Shown here: piece after piece, positions 1 to 8,484 of the stretch | Position numbering within the stretch: position 1 is the stretch's first letter | Layout of the letters: every line of letters begins with the position of its first letter | NCBI RefSeq assembly: GCF_002764115.1 | Contig: NZ_CP017944.1 | Coordinates: 186,001 to 250,000, forward strand | Source: Phyllobacterium zundukense | Lineage (GTDB): Bacteria > Pseudomonadota > Alphaproteobacteria > Rhizobiales > Rhizobiaceae | Reading direction: 5' to 3' | DNA length: 64,000 bases | Notes under the pieces: generated by a model | What the model was told of the DNA's origin: nothing | Seen by the model: only the letters and a program-made list of their open reading frames with translations | The model's database searches: none | Position numbers and translations under genes: made by a program

Positions 1-696
1 CAATCCAACAATGCGATCGACCACGCCATTCGGATCGAAGCGTATCAGGCGACCGGAATAGACCTCGACGCTCCAGACATAGCCTTCCGCATCGACTGTC
101 GCGCCGTCGGGGTAACCACGCAGATTATTGAAACTTGTAAACACACGCCGCGATCCGACCGCGCCGGAAGCGGTGTCGTAGCTGTAGGCATAGATCGCTT
201 TCCTGTGGCTGTCGGCGAAATAGAGCGTTGATCCATCCGGACTGAAGCAAGGGCCATTCGAGCAGATGATGCCCGTATCAAGTACATGCAGTGAGAGATC
301 AGGATCGAGACGATAGAGCGTGCCAACCGGATCGCTTTCCTCGAAATCCATCGATCCGGCGACAAACCGCCCCTGCCGGTCGACTTTTCCGTCATTCAAG
401 CGGGGCCGCAGTTCTCCCGGATGAGTCTCGTGCAAAAGCTCGACCGCACCCGTAGCGAAATCAAGCGAGTGAAAGCCATTCCTCAGTGCAACAATCGCCC
501 CGCCTTTTTCGCGCAATGCCAGCGAGCCAACCGGTTCTGGCAGGTTCCAGCTTTTACGATCGCCACCCTTGATATCGCAGGAATAGACCGCAGGAGCATA
601 GGAGTCGATCCAATAGAGCCGCTGCTCATCGACATCCCAGAGCGGGCCTTCGCCGAGTTGGTTGCGATCTGTGCTGAACACTTCAATACGCAGCAT
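1..696 (-). CDS. SMP-30/gluconolactonase-family lactone hydrolase (C-terminal end outside the window)
   Basis: Translating leftward from the ATG at 696 gives 232 codons with no stop before the window edge. The sequence opens MLRIEVFSTDRNQLGEGPLW and continues with a beta-propeller pattern including LNDGKVDRQGRF, SNGPCFSPDGSTLYFADS and NNLRGYPDGATVDAEGYVWS. These are the metal and substrate motifs of SMP-30/regucalcin/gluconolactonase proteins. The family hydrolyses sugar lactones to aldonic acids in the cytoplasm, using a divalent metal. A GGAGGA ribosome site precedes the start. It lies 9 bp after the BKACE gene and is the last visible gene of a leftward operon with sugar dehydrogenases and an ABC importer, which suits hydrolysis of a sugar lactone. 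The exact sugar is not known. Confidence 0.88.
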   Translation of the reverse strand, partial: MLRIEVFSTDRNQLGEGPLWDVDEQRLYWIDSYAPAVYSCDIKGGDRKSWNLPEPVGSLALREKGGAIVALRNGFHSLDFATGAVELLHETHPGELRPRLNDGKVDRQGRFVAGSMDFEESDPVGTLYRLDPDLSLHVLDTGIICSNGPCFSPDGSTLYFADSHRKAIYAYSYDTASGAVGSRRVFTSFNNLRGYPDGATVDAEGYVWSVEVYSGRLIRFDPNGVVDRIVGL

Positions 697-705
697 ATCG
701 TCCTC

Positions 706-1668
706 CTAGAACGCGACCTTATCGCCGCCCTTAAGTGACAGGATCTCGCGCGCATCGTCTGGGGTCGCCACTTCCATGCCGAGACCTTCGATGATCTTGC
801 GTGCCAGCAGAACCTGCTCGGCATTAGACTTTGCCAATTTGCCCTTGCCCGCCCACAGACTGTCCTCAAGGCCGACGCGGATATTGCCGCCAAGCGCCGC
901 CGCCTGCGCCGCGATGCGCAGCTGGCTTGAGCCGGCACCCAGAACGGACCAGCGGTAATTGTCACCGAAGAGGCGATCCGCCGTGCGTTTCATATGCGCC
1001 ACATCTTCAGGATGCGTGCCAATTGCACCGAGCAAGCCGAAAACCGACTGCACGAAGAATGGCGGCTTCACCAGACCACGTTCGGCGAAATGTGCCAGAT
1101 TATAGAGATGGGCGATATCGTAACATTCGAACTCGAAACGCGTGCCATTGTCGTAGCAGGTCGCCAGAATATACTCGATATCCTTGAAGCTGTTGCGGAA
1201 TACGAGATCGCGCGTGGCCTCCAGATGCGGCTTTTCCCAGTCGAATTTGAATTCCTTGTACTTGTCGACAAGGTGATAGAGCCCGAAGTTGATCGAACCC
1301 ATATTGAGCGAAGCAACCTCCGGCTTGAACGTCGCCGCAGGCTTCACCCGCTCCTCGACCTTCATATAGGGACTGCCACCTGTCGTGATGTTGATGGCGG
1401 CATTGGTATTCTGCTTGATCCGCGGCAGGAACCTGGCGAAAGCCTCTGGCGTCTGATCGGGCTTGCCCGTTTCGGGATCGCGCGCATGAAGGTGCAGGAT
1501 CGCGGCGCCTGCCTCGGCGGCGGCAAGCGCTTCCCGCGCAATCTCGTCCGGCGTGATCGGCAGGTACGGCGACATGGTCGGCGTATGGATCGCACCGGTA
1601 ATGGCGCAGGTGATGATGACCTTGCCCTTCGTCTTGGATCCACCTGTCACTCGTGTCGTCTCGCTCAT
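706..1668 (-). CDS. BKACE-family (DUF849) beta-keto acid cleavage enzyme
   Basis: This 320-residue protein belongs to the 3-keto-5-aminohexanoate cleavage (Kce/BKACE) family. These Zn-dependent TIM barrels exchange a beta-keto acid and acetyl-CoA for acetoacetate (or an analogue) and a shortened acyl-CoA. HLHARDPETG (His59, His61) is the family's zinc-binding HxH, and INITTGGSP and the FECYD region are also typical. The start overlaps the stop of the upstream dehydrogenase by 4 bp (ATGA), so the two are translationally coupled. The family includes the dehydrocarnitine cleavage enzyme. Here the partner dehydrogenase looks like L-gulonate 3-dehydrogenase rather than carnitine dehydrogenase and the importer is of sugar type, so a sugar-derived 3-keto acid is my inferred substrate. 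Family assignment is firm; the substrate is not. Confidence 0.85.
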   Translation of the reverse strand: MSETTRVTGGSKTKGKVIITCAITGAIHTPTMSPYLPITPDEIAREALAAAEAGAAILHLHARDPETGKPDQTPEAFARFLPRIKQNTNAAINITTGGSPYMKVEERVKPAATFKPEVASLNMGSINFGLYHLVDKYKEFKFDWEKPHLEATRDLVFRNSFKDIEYILATCYDNGTRFEFECYDIAHLYNLAHFAERGLVKPPFFVQSVFGLLGAIGTHPEDVAHMKRTADRLFGDNYRWSVLGAGSSQLRIAAQAAALGGNIRVGLEDSLWAGKGKLAKSNAEQVLLARKIIEGLGMEVATPDDAREILSLKGGDKVAF

Positions 1669-2612
1669 TGTCCGAACTCCTGCGTTGATTTCTTCTTGTG
1701 GGCTGCAAGCGCCATGAGACGGCGATCACGCCACACCTGCCGCTCGGCCAGCTTTTCCTTCGGCAACTTCTCCCGGCGGCCTGCTTCGACAGTCCGAAGC
1801 ACCTCGCCGGCCCAATCGACCCGCCGCTGCATCTGCGGAAACAGGCGCTCATAGATCACTTGGTAGCGCTCCACATAGTCGCGCACCCCGCCCGGGGCAT
1901 TGAGATCGATCGTCTCGAACGGCCCCATGAACGACCAGCGCAAGGCCAGTCCGTCACGGATGCCGATGTCGACATCCTCCACTGTTGCATAACCATCAGC
2001 GACAAGGCGGAAAGCCTCTTCCAGCAGCGCCCCCTGCATGCGGTTCATGATGAAACCGTCAAGCTCGCGTTTCATGACCAGCGGGGCATGGCCTGCCGCC
2101 ACGAGGAACGAGCGCGTTTGTTCGACCACCTCCGCCGAAGTCCAGGGTGCCGGAACAACTTCGGCAGCCGGGATGAGGTAGGGAGGATTGATCGGATGGA
2201 CGACGAGACAGCGATGCCGGTATTTCAGATGCTCGGTGAACCTCGAAGGAAGCAGTGCCGAAGTAGAACTGGCGATGACGGCAGAAGGATCGGCTGCCTC
2301 ATCAAGCTGCGAAAAAACCTTGATCTTGGTCTCGATATTTTCTGGCGTGTTCTCCTGAATATGGATCGCGCCGTCGAGCGCCTTTGCCAGATCCGTTTCG
2401 GCAACGATCCGAGCCAGCACTTCGTCCGGCGAATGGCCGTTCAGGAGATCGTTTCGCTCAAGATCGGCAAGCACATCGGCGATGTAGCCTTGTGCCTTGG
2501 CAACAGCATCCGGCGCCTGGTCCCACAGGCTCACCTCATAACCGGCACGGGCAAAGCTGATGGCCCACGCCCTGCCGATAAAACCGCTGCCGATGATCGC
2601 CGTCTTTTGCAT
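1665..2612 (-). CDS. 3-hydroxyacyl-CoA dehydrogenase-family oxidoreductase, lambda-crystallin/L-gulonate 3-dehydrogenase-like
   Basis: This is a 315-residue NAD-dependent dehydrogenase. An open frame extends upstream to 2717, but the Rossmann fold starts at MQKTAIIGSGFIGRAWAIS and GAGGAAA lies just before that ATG, so I use 2612. GSGFIG (8-13) is the dinucleotide loop. HPINPPYLIPAAEVV and the C-terminal ALRWSFMGPFETIDLNAPGG region resemble CRYL1 (L-gulonate 3-dehydrogenase), which oxidises C3 of a sugar acid to a beta-keto acid. Carnitine dehydrogenase is the main alternative within the superfamily. The stop overlaps the BKACE start, which fits the product of this enzyme being the BKACE substrate. 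Confidence 0.82.
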   Translation of the reverse strand: MQKTAIIGSGFIGRAWAISFARAGYEVSLWDQAPDAVAKAQGYIADVLADLERNDLLNGHSPDEVLARIVAETDLAKALDGAIHIQENTPENIETKIKVFSQLDEAADPSAVIASSTSALLPSRFTEHLKYRHRCLVVHPINPPYLIPAAEVVPAPWTSAEVVEQTRSFLVAAGHAPLVMKRELDGFIMNRMQGALLEEAFRLVADGYATVEDVDIGIRDGLALRWSFMGPFETIDLNAPGGVRDYVERYQVIYERLFPQMQRRVDWAGEVLRTVEAGRREKLPKEKLAERQVWRDRRLMALAAHKKKSTQEFGQ

Positions 2613-2622
2613 TGCTGTTTCC

Positions 2623-3432
2623 TCACAGGGTCTCGACATTACCATCGACGCCGAGCGACTGACCCGAAATGTTGATGCCGGCATTGGAAAGCAGGAAGGC
2701 CACCATGGTGGCGACATCGTAGGGGCTCACCATCCGCCGCAACGAAACATTCTCGAGATAGCGGGTCGTCATTTCCTCATGCGAAATACCCAATTGCTTG
2801 GCCCGGTTGCTGATGACGTTTTCGATGCGCGGCCCTTCGACGATACCTGGCAGGATCGCGTTGACGCGGATTGCATGCGGGCCGAGCTCCTTGGCAAGGC
2901 TCTGCGTAAATCCTATCACGCCGAACTTGGCCGCGGAGTATGGCGTGCGGAATGCGTAGCCATGTTTCCCGGCGGCGGACGACATGTTGACGATCGAACC
3001 GCCGCCCGACGCCTTCAACATCGGGACTGCCCGCCGTGCACAAAGAAACTGCCCGGTCAAACAGATATCGATGCAGCGGCGCCAGTCTTCCGTCGTGATT
3101 TCATCCACGCCGCCGGTCGGACCGGCAATTCCCGCATTGTTGATGAGGGCATCAAGACCGCCCAGCGATGATGATACTTCGGTAAACATGCGATCGACAT
3201 CATCTTCGCACGACACATCTGCAAGCGTTGCATGGGCGGGCGCGATAGTCTTCCGCGCGTCTTCAAGCAGCGCCTCCGATATATCGCAGATCGCGACGCG
3301 GGCGCCGAGGCGTGAGAGCGTTGCGGCTATCGCATAGCCGATACCGGAAGCACCAGCGGTAACCAGCACCCTTTGATCGCGCAACCCGCCCAAGAACTCG
3401 TCTGCGGATGCTGGAGCAATCCTGTTCATCAT
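2623..3432 (-). CDS. Short-chain dehydrogenase/reductase (classical SDR)
   Basis: This 269-residue classical SDR has the cofactor motif TAGASGIG (25-32), the structural NNAG (98-101) and the catalytic set Ser152, Tyr165 and Lys169 in the segment NMSSAAGK...PYSAAKFG. The C terminus (ISGQSLGVDGNVETL) is the usual SDR substrate-loop ending. An acidic residue after the second beta strand (AICDIS, Asp50) favours NAD over NADP. It lies 10 bp upstream of the CRYL1-like gene in the same operon. A likely role is oxidation of a sugar or polyol, for example the C1 oxidation that makes a lactone for the SMP-30 enzyme, but SDR substrates cannot be read from sequence. AAGGA lies before the start; a second in-frame ATG follows directly (MMNRI). 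Confidence 0.88.
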   Translation of the reverse strand: MMNRIAPASADEFLGGLRDQRVLVTAGASGIGYAIAATLSRLGARVAICDISEALLEDARKTIAPAHATLADVSCEDDVDRMFTEVSSSLGGLDALINNAGIAGPTGGVDEITTEDWRRCIDICLTGQFLCARRAVPMLKASGGGSIVNMSSAAGKHGYAFRTPYSAAKFGVIGFTQSLAKELGPHAIRVNAILPGIVEGPRIENVISNRAKQLGISHEEMTTRYLENVSLRRMVSPYDVATMVAFLLSNAGINISGQSLGVDGNVETL

Positions 3433-3443
3433 TCATCCTTTCA

Positions 3444-5510
3444 TCAAGATCGCTTCTCACGAAGCGCCATAACCGCACCAAGCACCACGAGACCAAACAG
3501 GATGGCCCGGGTGGCATAGGGTAGCGTCGTTCCCGCCAGGAACATTTGCAGGGCGGTGAGCAGCAGGACGCCACCCAGCATGCCAAGATAGTGCCCACGC
3601 CCACCTGTGATCAGCGCGCCACCGACAACAACGACAGCAATCGACGGCAGCAGGTAATCGTCGCCCATGCCGAGGCTCGCCTGGCCGGAGAAACCGGTGA
3701 GCAGAACCCCGACAAGCCCGGCGCAGAAGCCGGAAAGAACATAGACCAGGATCAGCGTACGCCCCACTGCGATGCCCGAAAGTTGTGCGGCTCGCAGTCC
3801 GTTCCCAATGCCATAGACCCTACGCCCGAACGCTGTCCGTCCAAGGAGGAGCACGGAGGTGATGACGAACAGGATCATGAAGGGAACGACCGGGGTAACG
3901 GCGAATATCTTTCCTGTCATGAACCAGCGGAGCATCGGAGACGAAAATCCTGCAGGTGTCCCCTGTGAATAGACCAGCGCAAATCCTTGCAGGATTCCGT
4001 TCATCGCCAGCGTCATCACGATCGGCGAAATGCCGAGAACGACAATTCCGATCCCGTTGATGAAACCGATCAGGCAGGCAATGAGAAGAACGGCAGGCAG
4101 GGCATAGGTCAAAGCCGCGTCGGAACCATTGACGATGCCCGCAAGCAGAATACCCGCAATCCCGATGGTCCACGGAACAGACAGGTCCAGTCCGCCGGTA
4201 AGGATCACCGTCCCCTGTCCGAGCGCCAGAATGGCGAGAAAAGTGGATAGAACAGCCAGCGAGTTCCAGTAGGTCGGGTTTAGGATTGCCCGGCCGAGCC
4301 AGAACTGGGTGACAATGATGACGGCAAGAAGGCAAATATACGCCGGGAGTGCATAGCGGATTGTTTCGCGATGACGCGACAGGAACGATGCCGCGACCGG
4401 TTTCGTTTGGACAGTATTGGCAGCCTTCAAGCGTCTGTCGGTCCGATCAAGCTGCGATGGCAGCAAACCGTTCCGCCAGGCCCCTAACTGCGCGCGCGCA
4501 CTGCGCAGTTGCTTGGCAAGCGTCGAGCTGTATGAAATCGATCCCGCCAATACGGCGAGGATCAGGATCGTTCCTTCGGCAATGGTCGAATAATAGGCAG
4601 ATACATTGAGAACGAGCAAAATGTTCACGACCATCATCAGGATATAGGCGCCGAATACCGTGCCCAAGGGGCCGCCACGCCCGCCTCCAAGACGTGTGCC
4701 GCCGACGACAACCGCTGCAAACATCGAAAGGAGCAAGGGGTTACCAACCAGCGGATCCGCGCTGCCCGTTTGCGCACTGATGAACACTCCGGCAAGGCCG
4801 TAGCAGCCGCCCGCAATGACGTAGACGAAAAATTTGGTGAGCTTGACGCGAATGCCGATAGCGGCAGCCGCATCCGGATCGCTGCCAACTGCGTAGATCG
4901 CCGTTCCGAAGCGGGTGTTCTTCAGCCAGAGCCAGGCAAGAAGGACAACTCCGATCACCACCAGCGGCATTGGCAGCCAGCCGGGAACGGCGTCGCCGAG
5001 ATAGAATGTTCCAAGATCGGGCGCGACGAACCCGCCGGGCTTGTCCATCACCAGCAGCGTCAGGCCCTGTAAAATGAACATGGTGGATAGCGTGACCACG
5101 ATTGGCTGCAGCCGAAAAAACGCGATGAAGACACCGTTGAACGCGCCGGTCAGCATACCGACGCCAATCCCCACGCAGGTCCAATAGAATACGCTGGTTT
5201 GCGCCGCCATTGGGTCCATGCTTTGCGCCAGTACGACATTGACCAGGGAGATGACCGCTCCTGCCGACAAGTCGAACCCGCCGGACAGCACAACAATTGT
5301 CTGGCCGATTGCTGCGATCGCCGATGTTGCGCCGCCGCTGGACAGAAACGAGATATCGAAATAGCTGAGCGGGCCGGTGCTGACGATATCGACTATGCCG
5401 AGCAAGCCCAGGAACACGGCGATGGCAATGAGCACGCTGCGTCTTTCGGGGGACATGCTGAAGGGGGAGATCTTGTTAAGATGGGCAGCCGTCAGGGTCG
5501 TCGTTGTCAT
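3444..5510 (-). CDS. Ribose-type ABC importer permease, two permease domains fused in one chain
   Basis: At 688 residues this is about twice the usual length of an RbsC/XylH-type permease. It contains two full BPD_transp_2 domains. The first covers roughly residues 25-340 and has the family signature QTIVVLSGGFDLSAGAVISL and, later, GGTRLGGGRGGPLGTVFGAYI. The second covers roughly 375-685 with QGTVILTGGLDLSVPWTIGI and GGALITGGRGHYLGMLGGVLL. A polar linker (about 335-372, rich in Arg, Gln and Lys) joins them. The whole pore, normally two permease subunits, would thus be a single polypeptide. The start overlaps the ATPase stop by 4 bp. There is no frameshift or internal stop, so it is a true fusion and not two misassembled genes. 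Confidence 0.9.
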   Translation of the reverse strand: MTTTTLTAAHLNKISPFSMSPERRSVLIAIAVFLGLLGIVDIVSTGPLSYFDISFLSSGGATSAIAAIGQTIVVLSGGFDLSAGAVISLVNVVLAQSMDPMAAQTSVFYWTCVGIGVGMLTGAFNGVFIAFFRLQPIVVTLSTMFILQGLTLLVMDKPGGFVAPDLGTFYLGDAVPGWLPMPLVVIGVVLLAWLWLKNTRFGTAIYAVGSDPDAAAAIGIRVKLTKFFVYVIAGGCYGLAGVFISAQTGSADPLVGNPLLLSMFAAVVVGGTRLGGGRGGPLGTVFGAYILMMVVNILLVLNVSAYYSTIAEGTILILAVLAGSISYSSTLAKQLRSARAQLGAWRNGLLPSQLDRTDRRLKAANTVQTKPVAASFLSRHRETIRYALPAYICLLAVIIVTQFWLGRAILNPTYWNSLAVLSTFLAILALGQGTVILTGGLDLSVPWTIGIAGILLAGIVNGSDAALTYALPAVLLIACLIGFINGIGIVVLGISPIVMTLAMNGILQGFALVYSQGTPAGFSSPMLRWFMTGKIFAVTPVVPFMILFVITSVLLLGRTAFGRRVYGIGNGLRAAQLSGIAVGRTLILVYVLSGFCAGLVGVLLTGFSGQASLGMGDDYLLPSIAVVVVGGALITGGRGHYLGMLGGVLLLTALQMFLAGTTLPYATRAILFGLVVLGAVMALREKRS

Positions 5511-7048
5511 TCAGCGGCCTCTTTTGTTGTGCTTTCATGGCCAAGGGCCGGCCGCATGATCGAGGCTTCGGTAAGCTGATCGCGCGAAAGCGAGGCTGCG
5601 ATCCGCCCGTCATAGAGAACGAGAACCCGGTCGCATAAATGGACGAGTTCGGGAATCTCAGTCGAATGCAGCAGGATCGCGCCACCCGCATCGGTGAAAT
5701 TGCGCATCATCACATAGAGCTCGTGCTTGGTGCCGACGTCGATGCCGCGCGTCGGATCGAAGAGCAACAGGATACGGCTCTGTGCGACCAGCCATTTGGC
5801 TATTGCAATTTTTTGCTGGTTGCCACCTGAAAAAGCCCCTGCCCTTGTCCACAAAGCACGCTCATCAACCTCGACAGTGCCAAAGGCAGCGCGAACCGCC
5901 TTTTGTTCGAGGTCATTCCGGATCAGTCCAAATCGCGAGAATCGGTCGATCACCGGCAAGGACGCGTTGAGCGTACCATTGAGCTTGAGAAACAGGCCTT
6001 CCGTCTTGCGATCTTCCGGAACAAGACCAATCGCGATATTCGGCTTCAATGCGTCGGCGGGCGAGCCAAACCTGACCTTGCGGCCATCGACAAGGATGTC
6101 GCCTTGCGCCACTTCGGTCATGCCGAAACACGCCAGGAAGAGGTCGAGCTGCCCCATACCCTGGAGGCCGGCAACACCGAGGATTTCGCCTTTCCGCAAG
6201 TCGAAGCTAGCATCGCGCAGCTTGTGGCCCGCCCGCAGATCACGCACTCCAAGCACCGGTGCGCCAAAGCCAGAATCGCTCTTCGGCCGCGCCGGGAAAG
6301 TCTGAGCAATTGACCGCCCTACGATACTCTCGATGACCTGCGCGTCGGTGATCTCATCGACCGCACAGCTTGTTATGTGGTGGCCGTTGCGCAGGATTGT
6401 CAGCGTGTCGCAGAAGGCTCGCACCTCGCGCATGCGGTGGGTGATGAAAACGATGGTCGTGCCTGCTGCCTTCAGCCTGGCAATGATCCGGCCAAGCCAT
6501 TCGACGTCGCTGCCAGCAAGCGTCGAGGTCGGTTCATCGAGCAAGAGGATCCGCGGTTTGCGATAAATAGCGCGCGCGATTTCAATCTTCTGCTGGATGG
6601 CAAGGTCTAGCGTGCCCACTTCGGCGTCGAGATCGACCTGGAAGTCAAGCTCCTGCAAATGCTGGGCGATCGCGCGGCGAGCCGAAGAGCGCCGTATCAG
6701 CCCGGTGACACCCATCGGCGCATAAGGCATCAACATATTGTCAAGCACGGTCAGATCGCGAACGAGCGTCATTTCCTGGAACGCGGTCTGGATGCCGAGC
6801 GCATGGGCATCGCGCGGCGTGCTGAGCGTTGCCTTCTGGCCGAGGACGGAAATCTGTCCCTCGTCGGGTCGAAGAAGCCCGGACAAAAGCTTGACTATGG
6901 TCGATTTGCCTGCACCGTTTTCTCCGAGGAGCGCATGGGTGCTTCCCGGCTCGATACTGAAAGAAACACCGTCCACCGCTACTGTTGCACCAAACGCCTT
7001 GCGAATGTCTGCAACCTCGATGGCGGACTGTTCAAATGCTGACTTCAT
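5507..7048 (-). CDS. Sugar ABC importer ATP-binding protein (RbsA/XylG type, two nucleotide-binding domains)
   Basis: This 513-residue protein has duplicated ATPase domains, as in RbsA/MglA/XylG. The N-terminal domain has Walker A GENGAGKST, a signature region reading LDLAIQQKIEIARAI and Walker B RILLLDEPTSTL. The C-terminal domain lacks a proper Walker A, as is usual, but keeps FSGGNQQKIAIAKWL and RILLLFDPTRGIDVG. I start at ATG 7048 (MKSAFEQSAIEVADIRKAFG) because the upstream extension to 7111 is outside the conserved domain. It energises the fused permease encoded next, with which it overlaps by 4 bp, and works with the periplasmic protein encoded upstream. Confidence 0.92.
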   Translation of the reverse strand: MKSAFEQSAIEVADIRKAFGATVAVDGVSFSIEPGSTHALLGENGAGKSTIVKLLSGLLRPDEGQISVLGQKATLSTPRDAHALGIQTAFQEMTLVRDLTVLDNMLMPYAPMGVTGLIRRSSARRAIAQHLQELDFQVDLDAEVGTLDLAIQQKIEIARAIYRKPRILLLDEPTSTLAGSDVEWLGRIIARLKAAGTTIVFITHRMREVRAFCDTLTILRNGHHITSCAVDEITDAQVIESIVGRSIAQTFPARPKSDSGFGAPVLGVRDLRAGHKLRDASFDLRKGEILGVAGLQGMGQLDLFLACFGMTEVAQGDILVDGRKVRFGSPADALKPNIAIGLVPEDRKTEGLFLKLNGTLNASLPVIDRFSRFGLIRNDLEQKAVRAAFGTVEVDERALWTRAGAFSGGNQQKIAIAKWLVAQSRILLLFDPTRGIDVGTKHELYVMMRNFTDAGGAILLHSTEIPELVHLCDRVLVLYDGRIAASLSRDQLTEASIMRPALGHESTTKEAAE

Positions 7049-7123
7049 CCCACCGGCCCTGCCTGATTCATCGAATTGGCCCAGCTTGCGTGGAGCGACG
7101 GACCGCCCCACGCAAGTTTATCC

Positions 7124-8251
7124 CTAGTTTTCGGGTTGGCCTACCAGTGCAGCATTGAGACCGATTTCGGGTGTCTTTTCCGAGAAGATCGAAGCAAACC
7201 AGCCAGGATTGGAGACGATCGCCGGCTTGAATGCATTGCAGCCTTCCTTCATCTCCTGCCAGGTACCTTCCTGGCAGAGCTTGATCGTTTCATTCGTCAC
7301 CAGAGGCAGCGGCAGCACCGTCTTCTTCGGCACATCCTTGCCCTCGATCGCGTCGACGGCGAGCTTCAGAGCCAGCGCGCCTGAATAGGGAGGCGAAGCA
7401 TAGGATATGCGTGGCGCGCCCAACGGAGCATAGGGCGAAGTCGCACCCTCAACCTCGGTTCCGGCGGGAAGCATCTGCACGCGGCCGCCATTCGAGCCTT
7501 CACCCGCGCACGGGAGAAGCTGTTCCGGCTTCTTTCCGGCTTCAAGCTGCATCGAATTGGCGGTAAAACAGCCTACCTGCATCCACAATCCGTTGATTTC
7601 GTCCCAGTTGCGCGTTGCCAGAATCTTCGAAAGCTCGGTGCGGGCGACCGCCTGACTCCACATGCCGACCGCCTCGCCGACGATCTTGATGTCGGGATAT
7701 TTGGCGAAGACTTCCTTTGCAGCCTTGGTGCGAAGGTTATCGACGGAGGTGCCTGGAACGCCGGTGATTGCAATGATATTGCCCTTGCCGTTCAGCTTCT
7801 TGACCAGCCATTCGGCGGTCACGCGGCCGGCTTCTTCCTGATCGATGGCAATATTATAGGCGCAGGCCTCGGTAATCTCGCCGTCATAGGCGAAAACCTT
7901 GACGCCCTTGTCACAGGCGCTCTTGACGACCTGGTTCAGGGCAGTCGGCGAAATCGGAAACACGACGATCGCTTCCGCGCCAGCCTGCACCATGGCATTG
8001 ATCTGCTGAATCTGGCGCTGCGCATTGGGACCGGCAACCTGCACCTGCAAATCGACCTTGTCGGCAAGGCTCTTATGCGCGGCCATGGCTTTCACCATGT
8101 TGGCGGCCTCGGCTTGCCAATCATTGCCGATAAAACTCATGCTCAGGAAAATCTTGTGTTTTTCTGCCGCGTCCGCATGACCGGCCAAGGCTGTGCTCGC
8201 TGCAATGCCAGCGCATATGGCAAGGCGCCGGATACTCGATCCGATATTCAT
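7124..8251 (-). CDS. Periplasmic sugar-binding protein of ABC importer (Peripla_BP_4 type)
   Basis: This 375-residue protein starts MNIGSSIRRLAICAGIAAST and has a classic Sec signal peptide with cleavage near AGHADA-AEK. GGAGGAG precedes the ATG, so the longer frame to 8287 is not used. The mature part has the two-lobed fold of ribose/galactose-type binding proteins: IFLSMSFIGNDWQAE at the start, then VQAGAEAIVVFPISPTALNQVV and a switch region YDGEITEACAYNIAIDQEEAGR. It is somewhat longer than RbsB, with an insertion around residues 210-250 carrying two Cys. It is the first gene of the leftward operon and defines substrate uptake for the enzymes downstream. Confidence 0.9.
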   Translation of the reverse strand: MNIGSSIRRLAICAGIAASTALAGHADAAEKHKIFLSMSFIGNDWQAEAANMVKAMAAHKSLADKVDLQVQVAGPNAQRQIQQINAMVQAGAEAIVVFPISPTALNQVVKSACDKGVKVFAYDGEITEACAYNIAIDQEEAGRVTAEWLVKKLNGKGNIIAITGVPGTSVDNLRTKAAKEVFAKYPDIKIVGEAVGMWSQAVARTELSKILATRNWDEINGLWMQVGCFTANSMQLEAGKKPEQLLPCAGEGSNGGRVQMLPAGTEVEGATSPYAPLGAPRISYASPPYSGALALKLAVDAIEGKDVPKKTVLPLPLVTNETIKLCQEGTWQEMKEGCNAFKPAIVSNPGWFASIFSEKTPEIGLNAALVGQPEN

Positions 8252-8332
8252 CTTCAAACTCCTCCCCTTGTGCGAAACGCCGCCCAAGAAGCTTCCTCTT
8301 GCTTCTTGCCGTTTCGATATGCGGACCGTATC

Positions 8333-8356
8333 ATCATTTGATCAAAGATCAATGAT
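8333..8356. promoter_or_regulatory. Inverted repeat, candidate operator of the divergent GntR regulator
   Basis: The perfect core TTGATC-AAA-GATCAA (8338-8352) is flanked by ATCAT on the left and ATGAT on the right, giving arms of about ten bases around a short AT centre. It lies 82 bp upstream of the binding-protein start and 128 bp upstream of the GntR start. Position and symmetry fit a GntR/FadR-type operator that controls both directions. This is a sequence-based guess. Confidence 0.55.
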
Positions 8357-8484
8357 TAAATAAGATCGCATGAGTCGAGTGCGCGTTTCGGACGCTAAGA
8401 GATAACTTGACGAGCCGATGGGAAGGCGGCATTCCCATCAATGAGCGGGAAAGACATCGCCTGCTGGGTGAAAAGGTATGGCAA

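Noticed and set aside
1665..2612. L-carnitine dehydrogenase, with the BKACE as dehydrocarnitine cleavage enzyme
   Set aside because: The conserved regions fit CRYL1-like L-gulonate 3-dehydrogenase better, and the importer is of sugar type. Kept as an alternative.
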